Positions 8,478 to 16,327 of a stretch of 64,000 nucleotides of DNA are shown here, piece by piece. Under the pieces are notes generated by a model. It was not told where the DNA came from, searched no databases, and saw only the letters and a program-made list of their open reading frames with translations. Made by a program: the position numbers and the translations under genes. How positions within the stretch are numbered: position 1 is the first letter of the stretch; the number at the start of each line of letters is the position of its first letter. The DNA is from Paenibacillus aestuarii. Lineage in GTDB: Bacteria; Bacillota; Bacilli; Paenibacillales; NBRC-103111. The DNA lies in assembly GCF_027789125.1 (NCBI RefSeq), contig NZ_JAQFVF010000044.1, forward strand, positions 62,001-126,000, written 5' to 3'.

Positions 8478-9476
8478 TTATATCGTACCCACCTTAACCC
8501 CCAACTCCCTTAACCACCTGCGGTACGCAATGGAGAACCGATCCACCTTATGGTTCAACTCCACCTGCAAATCAAGGGGCAGCAGCTCCGGCTTTTGCGT
8601 TTCAATGACGCGCGCATCTTGGTCGAACACCGTGTCCTGAAACTGAATGAAATTGGCATCATCCACATCGAAGGCGTAATTCCGCGATACGATCATAAAG
8701 ACGATACATTCATCCTCAGCGACAGGCTGTACGGTCAGCATGATCCACAACGTTTGACCGTTGCTGGGATCCGCCTTGGACAAACGCGCCGATAAGGGCC
8801 GATACACTTCCTTCATATAAACATAAGTCGTTCCCTCTTTCTTATCCGAGCCTGAGTGCGCGACGGGCTGAAAGATCGGAATCTGATCGATATATATTCG
8901 ACCTTCCTCTTTGACCACCTGAAAATCGGGCAGCTCCGCATAATCCGGATGACCGAGCAAGTTCTGATGCACAAACATCAGATGGGCAAAATCCGTGAAA
9001 TTCTCGATCACTCGCGTCCCCGCTGCCGCAACATGATAAGGGCCGCATGGCAGCGGTCTGTACGACGGATCGGCAAACTCCTCAAAATGCGGCAAATCTG
9101 CGACAGGTTCCCCGATGCATACCCAGATGAAGCCATACTTTTCCTGACAGGCATACACACCCGCTTTGGCTCTAGCCGGTATCTTCTCCCCCTTTGGCTG
9201 AGCCGGAATGCACACGCATTGCCCGGAGGCATCATATTGCCAGCCATGGTAAGGGCATACCAGCACATCGTTTTGCACCCAGCCTTTGGAAAGCATCGCC
9301 CCGCGATGAATGCACAGATCCTGCAGCGCATGGACACCGTCCTTCGAACGGTAAATGGCCACTCTTTCGCCTAAAATAATAACGCCAACCGGCTGATCCT
9401 TCAGTTCGGAAGCCAAATAAACCGCATGCCAATCATTTTCTAATACCGGATCATAAATACGTTGTACTTTCGCCAT
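8478..9476 (-). CDS. Rieske non-haem iron oxygenase, alpha-subunit type
   Basis: A 332-residue oxygenase. The N-terminal Rieske [2Fe-2S] domain has C55-x-H57 and C74-x2-H77 (CIHRG and CPYHGWQYD). The catalytic domain shows ENFTDFAHLMFVH with bridging Asp162 and iron ligands His165 and His170; the third acidic ligand is probably in the VFDQDARVIE stretch. Related enzymes hydroxylate, demethylate or demethoxylate aromatic and heterocyclic rings. The open frame runs back into the neighbouring gene, but the third of three close ATGs (9476) has AGGGGG nine bases before it. No ferredoxin or reductase gene is adjacent, so electrons must come from elsewhere, perhaps the WrbA-like protein. Co-transcribed with the amidohydrolase upstream. 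Confidence 0.88.
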   Translation of the reverse strand: MAKVQRIYDPVLENDWHAVYLASELKDQPVGVIILGERVAIYRSKDGVHALQDLCIHRGAMLSKGWVQNDVLVCPYHGWQYDASGQCVCIPAQPKGEKIPARAKAGVYACQEKYGFIWVCIGEPVADLPHFEEFADPSYRPLPCGPYHVAAAGTRVIENFTDFAHLMFVHQNLLGHPDYAELPDFQVVKEEGRIYIDQIPIFQPVAHSGSDKKEGTTYVYMKEVYRPLSARLSKADPSNGQTLWIMLTVQPVAEDECIVFMIVSRNYAFDVDDANFIQFQDTVFDQDARVIETQKPELLPLDLQVELNHKVDRFSIAYRRWLRELGVKVGTI

Positions 9477-9495
9477 TTCACTCATCCCCCTCATC

Positions 9496-10881
9496 TTAAT
9501 ACCGCTCGCCAAAAACCGGATACTGCACCGCCAGCTTGCTGCGCAGCAAGTCAACTCGTGCTTGTGCCCGCTGCAGCACTTCCTGCTCATCAACCCACGT
9601 GCTTCGGCCGTTCTCGACCACCACTTGCCCGCCGACCACGACGAGATCGACATCGTTACCGTTAGCGTTGTACACCAGCGCCGAAGAGGCGCGATGCACG
9701 GGGCTAATGTGCGCTTTCATGAGGTCGACCGCAACGAGATCCGCCTTCTTACCTGACTCCAAGCTGCCGAGATCGCCGCTCCTGCCTACGGCTTTGGCGC
9801 CGCCGTTCGTCGCCATACGCAGTACGTCCATCGGCGGCAGCAACGTCGCGTCCAGGTTATTCACTTTGTGCAGACAGGCAGTGAACTTCAGCACCTCCAA
9901 GTTATCCTGGCAGTTGTTGCTGCCGGGCCCATCCGTCCCCAACGCCACGTTGATGCCCATATTCAGCATTTCCGGAACGCGGGCAACGCCTGAAGCTAAA
10001 TACATATTGGATACCGGGCAATGAATGACAGATGCGTTCTTATCCCGGATAAGCTCCAACTCACCGTCGTCGAGCCAAATGCCATGAACGACTTGCGTAT
10101 TTTCGCTGAGCAATCCGACCTCGTGCAAAAGCTCCAAATTGCGCAGCCCATACCGCGCCATCGTATTGTCGATCTGCTCGCTCGTCTCCGCCACGTGCAC
10201 ATGCGAGATCAGCCCGCGCTCCTGGCTGAATACAGCAGCCCGCTCCAGATAGCCTCGCGAGCAGCCGTACAAGTTCAGCGGACCGAGGGCGATCTGAATG
10301 CGGCCGGATGCGGCGCCGCCCCATTCGTCGAGCAGCCGGTCCGTGCTGCCGAAGATCATCTGCTCCGTCTCGCGCAGCCTAACTTCTCCGGCGAGATCGG
10401 AGCCTCCCCGAGCCAAGTGCCCGCGTATGCCGGCGTCCACCATCGCTCGCAGCACACTGGCATCATTCTCCGGGAATGTATGAATGTAGTGATGATCCAT
10501 GATATAGGTGGCACCCGACTTCAAATTCTCCACGCAGCCGATCAGGGCTGCCAAGTAAAAATCTTCCGCCTCCATAGCAAGACTCATCGGCCAAATGATT
10601 TCCCGCAGCCAACCGGAAAGCGGCAAATGATCCGATACCCCACGCACAAACGTTTGAAATAAATGCGTATGCCCGTTAATTAATCCGGGAATCAGAACTT
10701 TACCGGCAGCATTGTACACATATGACGACTGGGCTGCCAGATGATCCAGACTTCCGTCTTCCTTCCACTCCCCAACCTCACGAATCACATCGTGTTCGAT
10801 ATAGACATAACCCGGTCGGAATACTTGCTGGTCGGCGTTCATCGTCAGAATGGTTCCGTTGTAAAAGAGTTTTCCGGCCAT
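9496..10881 (-). CDS. TrzA/SsnA-type amidohydrolase (ATZ/TRZ family)
   Basis: A 461-residue metal-dependent hydrolase related to guanine, 8-oxoguanine and S-adenosylhomocysteine deaminases and to chlorohydrolases. Motifs are INGHTHLFQTFVRG near residue 62, a middle HVHVAETSEQ, VVHGIWLDD and the late ALGTDGPGSNN with the catalytic Asp. The N-terminal beta-sandwich includes LFYNGTILTMNADQQVF and the C-terminal strand ends with DLVVVGGQVVVENGR, as usual for the family. ATG 10881 lies eight bases after AAAGGTGG and is preferred to a GTG four codons earlier. It is the first gene of the cluster, divergent from the AsnC-type regulator, and followed by the Rieske gene after 19 bases. Substrate unknown. 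Confidence 0.87.
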   Translation of the reverse strand: MAGKLFYNGTILTMNADQQVFRPGYVYIEHDVIREVGEWKEDGSLDHLAAQSSYVYNAAGKVLIPGLINGHTHLFQTFVRGVSDHLPLSGWLREIIWPMSLAMEAEDFYLAALIGCVENLKSGATYIMDHHYIHTFPENDASVLRAMVDAGIRGHLARGGSDLAGEVRLRETEQMIFGSTDRLLDEWGGAASGRIQIALGPLNLYGCSRGYLERAAVFSQERGLISHVHVAETSEQIDNTMARYGLRNLELLHEVGLLSENTQVVHGIWLDDGELELIRDKNASVIHCPVSNMYLASGVARVPEMLNMGINVALGTDGPGSNNCQDNLEVLKFTACLHKVNNLDATLLPPMDVLRMATNGGAKAVGRSGDLGSLESGKKADLVAVDLMKAHISPVHRASSALVYNANGNDVDLVVVGGQVVVENGRSTWVDEQEVLQRAQARVDLLRSKLAVQYPVFGERY

Positions 10882-10899
10882 ACACCCACCCACCTTTGT

Positions 10900-10954
10900 G
10901 TCATATTAAATAACATAAACTTGATGAATTAATATTGGTGTTATATTATTTAAC
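10900..10954. promoter_or_regulatory. Pair of 15-bp operator-like repeats (candidate AsnC/Lrp sites)
   Basis: GTCATATTAAATAAC at 10900-10914 and GTTATATTATTTAAC at 10940-10954 match at 12 of 15 positions in direct orientation, 40 bp apart. The second is itself a near palindrome and covers the predicted start of transcription of the catabolic operon. AT-rich partly palindromic sites suit an Lrp/AsnC regulator, and one is encoded next door. A partial copy (GTTATATTAC, minus strand) is at 8457-8466. Confidence 0.6.
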
Positions 10955-10957
10955 GCA

Positions 10958-10987
10958 ATTATAGATGCACCTGTTTTTAAGCGTCAA
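10958..10987 (-). promoter_or_regulatory. Sigma-A promoter of the amidohydrolase/Rieske operon
   Basis: Minus-strand TTGACG (10982-10987), 18-base spacer and a perfect TATAAT (10958-10963). The predicted start near 10951 falls inside the operator-like repeat 10940-10954, which suggests repression. Confidence 0.75.
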
Positions 10988-11152
10988 TCCCAGGTGTAAA
11001 TGAATGGATCGCATAACGGTTACCTTTTTTCTTTTTTTCGCGTATAATAGTTAACAAATAAGCATTTAAACTGCATATCATTTGAATTGGAAACTGATTC
11101 TTCATTTTTAAAAGCAACTGTATATATTTTGTATAATGGGAGGTAAACTAAC

Positions 11153-11614
11153 ATGATTGAGCTTCCACATTTGGATGAAACCGATCAAGCCATTATTAAA
11201 CTGCTTCACGAGAACAGCCGCATCTCCTATGCCAAGATTGGCGAGCTTTTGAGCCTGTCACGCGTTGCCATCCAGAAACGGGTCGATCAGTTGGTTGAGA
11301 ATGAAATTATTGAGAATTTTACGATTCGCTTGAATGCTGCCAAATTGGGGAAGGTTGTGAGCGCCTTTTTCGAAGTGGAAGTCGAACCGCGATTTGCTGA
11401 GGAAGTGGGGAACGTACTTGCTGAGGATCCCAATGTCATCAGTATTTATCAAATGACGGGATCGAGCTCCTTGCACATGCATGCCTTACTGAAGGATGAT
11501 GCGGCTTTGGAGCAGTTTTTATACCATAACATCTATAAATTGAACGGGGTTGTAAGGGTGAATACCCAGGTCGTGATCAGACGGTTTAAGCAAGGTACCG
11601 GGCTGGAACTGTGA
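11153..11614 (+). CDS. Lrp/AsnC-family transcriptional regulator
   Basis: A 153-residue regulator. The N-terminal winged helix-turn-helix is LDETDQAIIKLLHENSRISY..IGELLSLSRVAIQKRV; the C-terminal ligand-binding RAM domain starts near residue 65 (VVSAFFEVEVEPRF) and includes YQMTGSSSLHMHALL. Family members bind small metabolites such as amino acids and form octamers or dimers that wrap AT-rich DNA. Start ATG 11153 has GGGAGGT upstream. It is transcribed away from the N-heterocycle cluster and is its likely regulator, supported by two matching 15-bp sites in the shared intergenic region. It ends at a hairpin shared with rarD. Confidence 0.92.
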   Translation: MIELPHLDETDQAIIKLLHENSRISYAKIGELLSLSRVAIQKRVDQLVENEIIENFTIRLNAAKLGKVVSAFFEVEVEPRFAEEVGNVLAEDPNVISIYQMTGSSSLHMHALLKDDAALEQFLYHNIYKLNGVVRVNTQVVIRRFKQGTGLEL

Positions 11615-11617
11615 CAA

Positions 11618-11646
11618 AAAGACCTGAGGCTGAGCCGCAGGTCTTT
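11618..11646. terminator. Bidirectional terminator between asnC-type gene and rarD
   Basis: Perfect 9-bp stem AAAGACCTG/CAGGTCTTT with an 11-base loop between convergent genes; A-run before and T-run within the stem serve either direction. Confidence 0.75.
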
Positions 11647-11653
11647 CCTGACA

Positions 11654-12544
11654 TCATTTTGCATTCGCAGCCAATTGCTGCGGCACTCTCATCGATACCC
11701 ACGCATAAACAATGAGTGCGGACCAAATTAAGGTGAAACTGCCGAGCATGACGGGCGTAAACGTTTCATTGAATACAAAAATGCTTAGCAGCAATGTAAT
11801 AGACGGACCAATGTACTGAATGAAACCGAGCATGGTAAGCGGTAGACGTACTGCCGCTTTGGCAAACCATAACAGAGGCAGCGCTGTTGCAACACCTGCC
11901 AGCAGAAGCAGCGTCAGTGAGACTGGCGGCAGCTGCCATGCCGTGTCCTGATGGGCGAAGTGCAAGTACACCAGATAGGCGACAGCAATCGGAAAAACAA
12001 CCGCCGTTTCCCCAACGAGCCCGACGGATGCGTCGTAAGCGACGCGCTTTTTCACGAGTCCGTAAAGGGCAAAAGTCCCTGAGAGCGAAAGCGAAATCCA
12101 CGGAAAGCTGCCATAATCGACAGCGACGAGCAGAACGCCGGCACAAGCCAAGAAGATTGCGAACCATTGGCCGCGGGTAGGCTTTTCGTTTAGAAAAAGG
12201 ACGCCAAGCAAAACGTTCATCATCGGTGTGATATAGTATCCAAGGCTGGTCTCAATGACATGCCCATTATTGACGGCCCAAATGAATATCAGCCAGTTCG
12301 TGCTGATTAGGATGCTGCTTGTGCCAACCAGCAGTGCGGTTTTGCCGTTTGTGGCGATCTTTTTGAGCTCGCCCCATTGGCTTCGCCGTCCCAGCAGCAA
12401 CAGCAGTGCCATAAAGACAAACGACCAGACGACTCGATGCGATAAAATCTCCCCCGCTGCCACCGAGCCGAAATATTTCCAATAAAGCGGCAGCAGTCCC
12501 CAAGCCGTGTACGCAATGATCGCGTACCCAAGCCCTTTTTTCAT
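11654..12544 (-). CDS. rarD: RarD-type EamA transporter
   Basis: A 296-residue membrane protein with ten predicted helices in two EamA-like repeats. The opening KKGLGYAIIAYTAWGLLPLYWK and the block ISTNWLIFIWAVNNGHVIETSLGYYITPMMNVLLG are the signature of RarD (chloramphenicol-sensitive protein), split here into recognisable parts: NWLIFIWAVN, LGYYITPL-like GYYITPM and NEKPTRGQW. RarD proteins belong to the drug/metabolite exporter superfamily; substrate is generally undefined. The start ATG 12544 has GAGG nine bases before. It stands alone and converges on the AsnC-type gene. Confidence 0.9.
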   Translation of the reverse strand: MKKGLGYAIIAYTAWGLLPLYWKYFGSVAAGEILSHRVVWSFVFMALLLLLGRRSQWGELKKIATNGKTALLVGTSSILISTNWLIFIWAVNNGHVIETSLGYYITPMMNVLLGVLFLNEKPTRGQWFAIFLACAGVLLVAVDYGSFPWISLSLSGTFALYGLVKKRVAYDASVGLVGETAVVFPIAVAYLVYLHFAHQDTAWQLPPVSLTLLLLAGVATALPLLWFAKAAVRLPLTMLGFIQYIGPSITLLLSIFVFNETFTPVMLGSFTLIWSALIVYAWVSMRVPQQLAANAK

Positions 12545-12687
12545 AGCTGTAACCTCTTTCCCCTGTCTAGCTTAACTTGTAAAATGGCATAATTGATTTG
12601 GTATAACCCAGCCGAATGTTCTTCCTTCATTGAGGATCATTCACTTACCAAAGGGTGAAATCCTGCGAATCCATGAGCTACAGAAAC

Positions 12688-12891
12688 CTACTTTTTAACG
12701 ATTGGCAAAATAACTTCCACCATAGTCCCTTTCCCATCTTCACTTTCAACTCGCATAGTCCCCTTATGATCTTGAATGATCCTCATTGAAACCATTAATC
12801 CGAGCCCTGTTCCCGTTTCTTTTGTAGTAAAAAAAGGATTTCCAATCTTGGTCATTTCTTCTTGTGGGATTCCATACCCTGCGTCTTTAAT
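12688..12891 (-). pseudogene. Relic of a sporulation-type sensor histidine kinase (C-terminal ATPase part)
   Basis: Reading the minus strand from 12891 gives about 67 residues ending at TAG: KDAGYGIPQEEM, GNPFFTTKETGTGLGLMVS and VESEDGKGTMVEVILPI. These are the G1, F and G2 boxes of a histidine-kinase ATP-binding domain of the KinA/KinE type. There is no start codon or ribosome site; upstream the frame is interrupted by a stop and a shift of one base (12891-12915), and the dimerisation and sensor domains are gone. It is squeezed between rarD and the end of the sugar ABC operon, so a deletion or rearrangement is likely. Confidence 0.75.
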
Positions 12892-12952
12892 AAGGCAATT
12901 ATAACAGCAATTTCAGCTATAACAACACGTTTCGCTAAAGACTTATTTTCAC

Positions 12953-12994
12953 AAAAAAAGAAGCTAAGCGGAGATTGCTCTCTGCTTAACTTCT
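12953..12994 (-). terminator. Terminator of the sugar ABC operon
   Basis: Minus-strand hairpin with a 16-bp interrupted stem (AGAAG, TAAGC, GAGA paired with TCTC, GCTTA, CTTCT), loop GCAA, then seven T. It overlaps the last codons of the permease gene by no bases. Confidence 0.85.
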
Positions 12995-12995
12995 A

Positions 12996-13877
12996 TTATC
13001 CTTTGACCGAGCCGGCGGCGATACCTTCCACGATGCGGTTGCTCAGCAGCACGAAGGCCAGCAGGATCGGCAAAATGCTGATCATAAGCGTTGCGCCGAT
13101 CGCGCCCCAGTCGGTCGTGTATTGACCGATGAAGTTTTGAATACCGACGGTTAATGTCTTAAATTTATCCGAGCTGATGAATGTGTTGACGAAGATAAAC
13201 TCGTTCCAGTTATAAATCATATTGATGATCACTGCTGTAGAGAGTACGGATGCCGTCATCGGCAGCGTAATGCTGAAAAAGATCCGGTTCACGGAGCAGC
13301 CATCCATCACAGCCGCTTCTTCCACTTCGCGAGGCAAGGTGTAGTAGAATCCGAGCATGATCATGATCGTAATCGGCAGGTTAAAAGCGATATAAGTCAA
13401 AATGATTGACATCGGAGTGTTGGTCAAGTGTGTTTTGGTAAACAAACTAAACAACGGAATGAGCGTCGAGTGGACGGGGATCATTAAACCGATCATGAAC
13501 AGTCCCAGAATAAACGACTGCAGCTTCCACTTCATGCGCGTCAACGCGAAGGTGACGAAGCTTGCCAGCAACACGGTAACCGCCACCGATACGACCGTCA
13601 TCCAAACGCTGTTGAAGAAGTAGGCGCTGATATGCCCCTGCGTCCACACTTTCTCGTAATTTTCCCAGCGCAGCCGCTCCGGGAAGGCAAAAGGAGCCAA
13701 ATTAAAAATTTCTTCGTTGTTTTTTAATGAAAACAGCATCAGCCATAGAAGTGGAAATATCTGAATAACGGCGACAACCGCCAACACAAGATACAACACG
13801 CCGTATCCGATTTGCTCAGGCAGCTTGCTGCTTTTGGCCGATGTCACTGCTTTGCGCTCGATCGTTTCGATTTGCAT
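12996..13877 (-). CDS. Carbohydrate ABC transporter permease, MalG/AraQ type
   Basis: A 293-residue membrane permease with six helices. The ATPase-contact EAA loop is EEAAVMDGCSVNRIFFSITLP near residue 200, and the end ...EGIAAGSVKG is the common C-terminus of this class. It forms a heterodimer with the MalF-type permease encoded just upstream. ATG 13877 lies six bases after AAAGGAG. No ATPase gene is in the operon; such importers in Bacillota share a general MsmK/UgpC-type ATPase, and one is encoded at 46455-47558, though pairing is a guess. Substrate is an unidentified sugar or oligosaccharide. Confidence 0.92.
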   Translation of the reverse strand: MQIETIERKAVTSAKSSKLPEQIGYGVLYLVLAVVAVIQIFPLLWLMLFSLKNNEEIFNLAPFAFPERLRWENYEKVWTQGHISAYFFNSVWMTVVSVAVTVLLASFVTFALTRMKWKLQSFILGLFMIGLMIPVHSTLIPLFSLFTKTHLTNTPMSIILTYIAFNLPITIMIMLGFYYTLPREVEEAAVMDGCSVNRIFFSITLPMTASVLSTAVIINMIYNWNEFIFVNTFISSDKFKTLTVGIQNFIGQYTTDWGAIGATLMISILPILLAFVLLSNRIVEGIAAGSVKG

Positions 13878-13892
13878 TTGGATCTCCTTTCA

Positions 13893-14774
13893 TTACGAGT
13901 ATTGGATGCTGTCTTTGGTAGCCGTTGCCCGACGAATGAGCCACGTCATCACCAAGCAGATCAGGAGCAGGAAGAAGCCAATCGCACTCGCGTAACCGAA
14001 ATCGTACTCCTTGAAAGCCTTCCGGTACATGTAGGAAGCCATCACTTCACTTGACCCGTTCGGACCGCCGCCTGTCATGACATAAATGAGGTCAAAATAT
14101 TTGAGCGACCCGACGACAGCCAGGACAACCGTCACTTTCATCACTTCAGCAATGAGCGGAATGCGGATGGAGAGTGCAATGCGCCATGGACTTGCACCAT
14201 CGATTCGCGCCGATTCGATCAGGGAGGAAGGAACATTTTTCAGTGCCGCATAATAAATCAAAATGTAAAAGCCTGCGTACTGCCACAAAATGGGGATAAA
14301 AATGGCATATAGCACAATGGACGGATTCGACAGCCATTCAGGCGTATGCTCAATGCCCAGCGAAGACAGGATGTGATTCAGCACACCGTTCGTCGGGTGG
14401 AATATTTTCAACCATAGTTGGGCGATTGCCACGGATGACAGCAGCATAGGGATGAGATAGATTTTGCGGAAGGTGTTGGCTCCGCGAATTTGCGCCGACA
14501 GCACCAGGGCAACGATTAGATAAACAATCAGGCTTAATGCGGAAAAAATAGCGAGTAAAAACGAATGCTTCGCGCTGTTCCAGAACAATCCGTCGCGCAT
14601 CAGTTCAGCGTAGTTGTGAAAACCGATAAAACTCATTTTACCGACGCCGTCCCATTTCATTAATCCGTAATATCCGGTCAACAGAATCGGCATGTAGATC
14701 AAAGCCAAGATCAACAGCAAGGAGGGAATGACGTATAGCGCAATAATGGATTTGTTGGACATAACTTTATTCAT
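13893..14774 (-). CDS. Carbohydrate ABC transporter permease, MalF/UgpA type
   Basis: A 293-residue permease with about six membrane helices. The EAA loop is ESARIDGASPWRIALSIRIP near residue 205, followed by VMTGGGPNGSSEV, a hallmark of MalF/UgpA-type subunits. Start ATG 14774 has GGGGAG eight bases before. The gene lies 15 bases before its partner permease and 88 bases after the binding-protein gene, with a strong hairpin in that gap that could lower expression of both permeases relative to the binding protein. Confidence 0.92.
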   Translation of the reverse strand: MNKVMSNKSIIALYVIPSLLLILALIYMPILLTGYYGLMKWDGVGKMSFIGFHNYAELMRDGLFWNSAKHSFLLAIFSALSLIVYLIVALVLSAQIRGANTFRKIYLIPMLLSSVAIAQLWLKIFHPTNGVLNHILSSLGIEHTPEWLSNPSIVLYAIFIPILWQYAGFYILIYYAALKNVPSSLIESARIDGASPWRIALSIRIPLIAEVMKVTVVLAVVGSLKYFDLIYVMTGGGPNGSSEVMASYMYRKAFKEYDFGYASAIGFFLLLICLVMTWLIRRATATKDSIQYS

Positions 14775-14803
14775 ACAGGCACTCCCCTTTCTATCCCATA
14801 TAG

Positions 14804-14833
14804 GGAAAGGACATATGGAGATATGTCCTTTCC
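14804..14833. other. Perfect 13-bp stem-loop between binding-protein and permease genes
   Basis: GGAAAGGACATAT (14804-14816), a four-base loop and its exact complement (14821-14833). There is no T-run after it on the minus strand, so it is more likely an mRNA-stabilising or partial-attenuation hairpin than a full terminator. Confidence 0.7.
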
Positions 14834-14862
14834 TTCATGGTCCTATCCTTTATTCCCTCATC

Positions 14863-16224
14863 TTACTTGGATTCTTTGGCCAGTGCTTCTTCATGCTTCT
14901 TCGCGAACTCTTCCGGACTTACCGCTTTGCCGAACAGCGCTTGAATCATGTTCAAGTGCACTTCCGCGGAAGCCGGTTTCAATTGAACGTCTGCGAACAG
15001 GGTAATATTGCTTGCTTTGTTCAGCTCGTTCAGCAGGTCGATATACATTTGCGGCAGCTTCACTTTGGACGTATCCACTTTCGTAGCCGGAATGACACCA
15101 GCTTCCGAGATCGCGTGCTCACCCCATTTTTGTACGAAGAAGCTAACGAACTTTTTCGCCTCGTCTTTCACTTTCGAGTTGTTGGCAACGAACAAGCCTA
15201 CGCCTGGTCCGCCAACCCAGCTGTCGAGATTGCCTTTACCGCCGTCAACAGTCGGGAATTTGAAGAAGCCGATTTGGTCTTTGAACGATTGCGGCACATC
15301 TTTGTTCGTTGTGTAGTTCGGCAGTTCCCATGTTCCCATCATGTACATCGCCGCTTTGCTGTTCATGAACTCGGCTTTGCCTTCGTCGTTGGACAAGCCG
15401 TTGAAGCCTTTGTTGAACGCGTTCATATCGACAAGCTGAGTAATTTCCGAAGCAGCGCGCACGAGGCTCGGATCGTTGAAAGAACCGCTGCGGTCAATCG
15501 CTTTTTTCAGCGTTTCAGGTCCGCCGATGCGATCTGCCAGGTACATGTACCAGAGGGAACCCGTCCAGCGGTCCTTGTTGCCCAGGGCAATCGGGGCTAC
15601 ACCGTTAGAGCTAAGCGTTTTCACAATGTTTTTGAATTCATCATAAGTTTTTGGCGGCTGTAAATTATATTTAGCAAAAATAGCTTTATTGTAGTAAACC
15701 GGCACGATGTTCAGCTCAACCGGAAGGCCGTAAGTTTTGCCGCCGAATGCGTAGGCGTTCGTCGTTCCGTTTACGAATTTATCCTTCAAATCTCCTTGCA
15801 GCAAATCATCAAGCGGAGCGAACATATCGCCTTTAACATAAGGGTCCATGTAGCCTGCAGCCCATGTGAAGCCTACGTCCGGCAGCTCGTTGGAGGTGGA
15901 TAGCACTTTCATTTTGTTCTTATACTGCTCGTTCTCCAGCACCTCTTGCTCAATGGTGACGTTCGGATTCGCAGTGGTGTACTCTTTAATGATATCGTTT
16001 ACAATTTTGTTTTGCGTAGCGGAACTGCCCGCCGGCCAGAGATGCATCATCTTGATGTTCACTTTTTTAGCCGGTTGTGCCGCGCTTGTCGCCGCCGCGT
16101 TGCCGCTTGCTGTCGCCTTCGCCGTTTCCTGGGCTGCCGGCTGGCTTCCTGCCGAACAACCTGTCAACACCATGCCGAGACTGACTACGGCTGCCATACT
16201 CATTGTAAGCGTTTTTCTTACCAT
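14863..16224 (-). CDS. Extracellular sugar-binding lipoprotein (family 1)
   Basis: A 453-residue lipoprotein with signal peptide and lipobox VLTGC (Cys23), then an Ala/Thr-rich linker. The mature part shows the family 1 features: NIKMMHLWPAGSS, LPDVGFTWAAGYMDPYV, the ligand-cleft region VYYNKAIFAKYNL and late GGPGVGLFVANNSK. It captures a carbohydrate for the permeases at 12996-14774. ATG 16224 follows AAGGGGG. The gene is first in its operon, with a cre-like site 45-57 bases upstream and the YesMN-type two-component system encoded directly behind, the standard Paenibacillus sugar-uptake arrangement. Confidence 0.93.
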   Translation of the reverse strand: MVRKTLTMSMAAVVSLGMVLTGCSAGSQPAAQETAKATASGNAAATSAAQPAKKVNIKMMHLWPAGSSATQNKIVNDIIKEYTTANPNVTIEQEVLENEQYKNKMKVLSTSNELPDVGFTWAAGYMDPYVKGDMFAPLDDLLQGDLKDKFVNGTTNAYAFGGKTYGLPVELNIVPVYYNKAIFAKYNLQPPKTYDEFKNIVKTLSSNGVAPIALGNKDRWTGSLWYMYLADRIGGPETLKKAIDRSGSFNDPSLVRAASEITQLVDMNAFNKGFNGLSNDEGKAEFMNSKAAMYMMGTWELPNYTTNKDVPQSFKDQIGFFKFPTVDGGKGNLDSWVGGPGVGLFVANNSKVKDEAKKFVSFFVQKWGEHAISEAGVIPATKVDTSKVKLPQMYIDLLNELNKASNITLFADVQLKPASAEVHLNMIQALFGKAVSPEEFAKKHEEALAKESK

Positions 16225-16267
16225 ATATCATTTCCCCCTTAAAGCTTTTTGTTTGCTACGAGATTAA

Positions 16268-16281
16268 TTGTAGCGCTTTCA
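16268..16281 (-). promoter_or_regulatory. Candidate cre (CcpA) site upstream of sugar-binding gene
   Basis: Minus-strand TGAAAGCGCTACAA resembles the catabolite-response consensus TGWNANCGNTNWCA with two mismatches. It overlaps a -10-like TACAAT (16267-16272) that lacks a good -35, consistent with an activator-dependent promoter repressed by CcpA. Inferred only. Confidence 0.45.
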
Positions 16282-16327
16282 TGACGGTTGCAGGAGGTAA
16301 CGGCGATCGGGTAATATTCCACATTTT

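Noticed and set aside
11132..11137. TATAAT just before the AsnC-type gene as its -10
   Set aside because: No -35 at proper distance, and it directly abuts the ribosome site, leaving almost no leader.
14728..15663. Plus-strand open frame of 311 codons
   Set aside because: Antisense of the sugar-binding lipoprotein and first permease.
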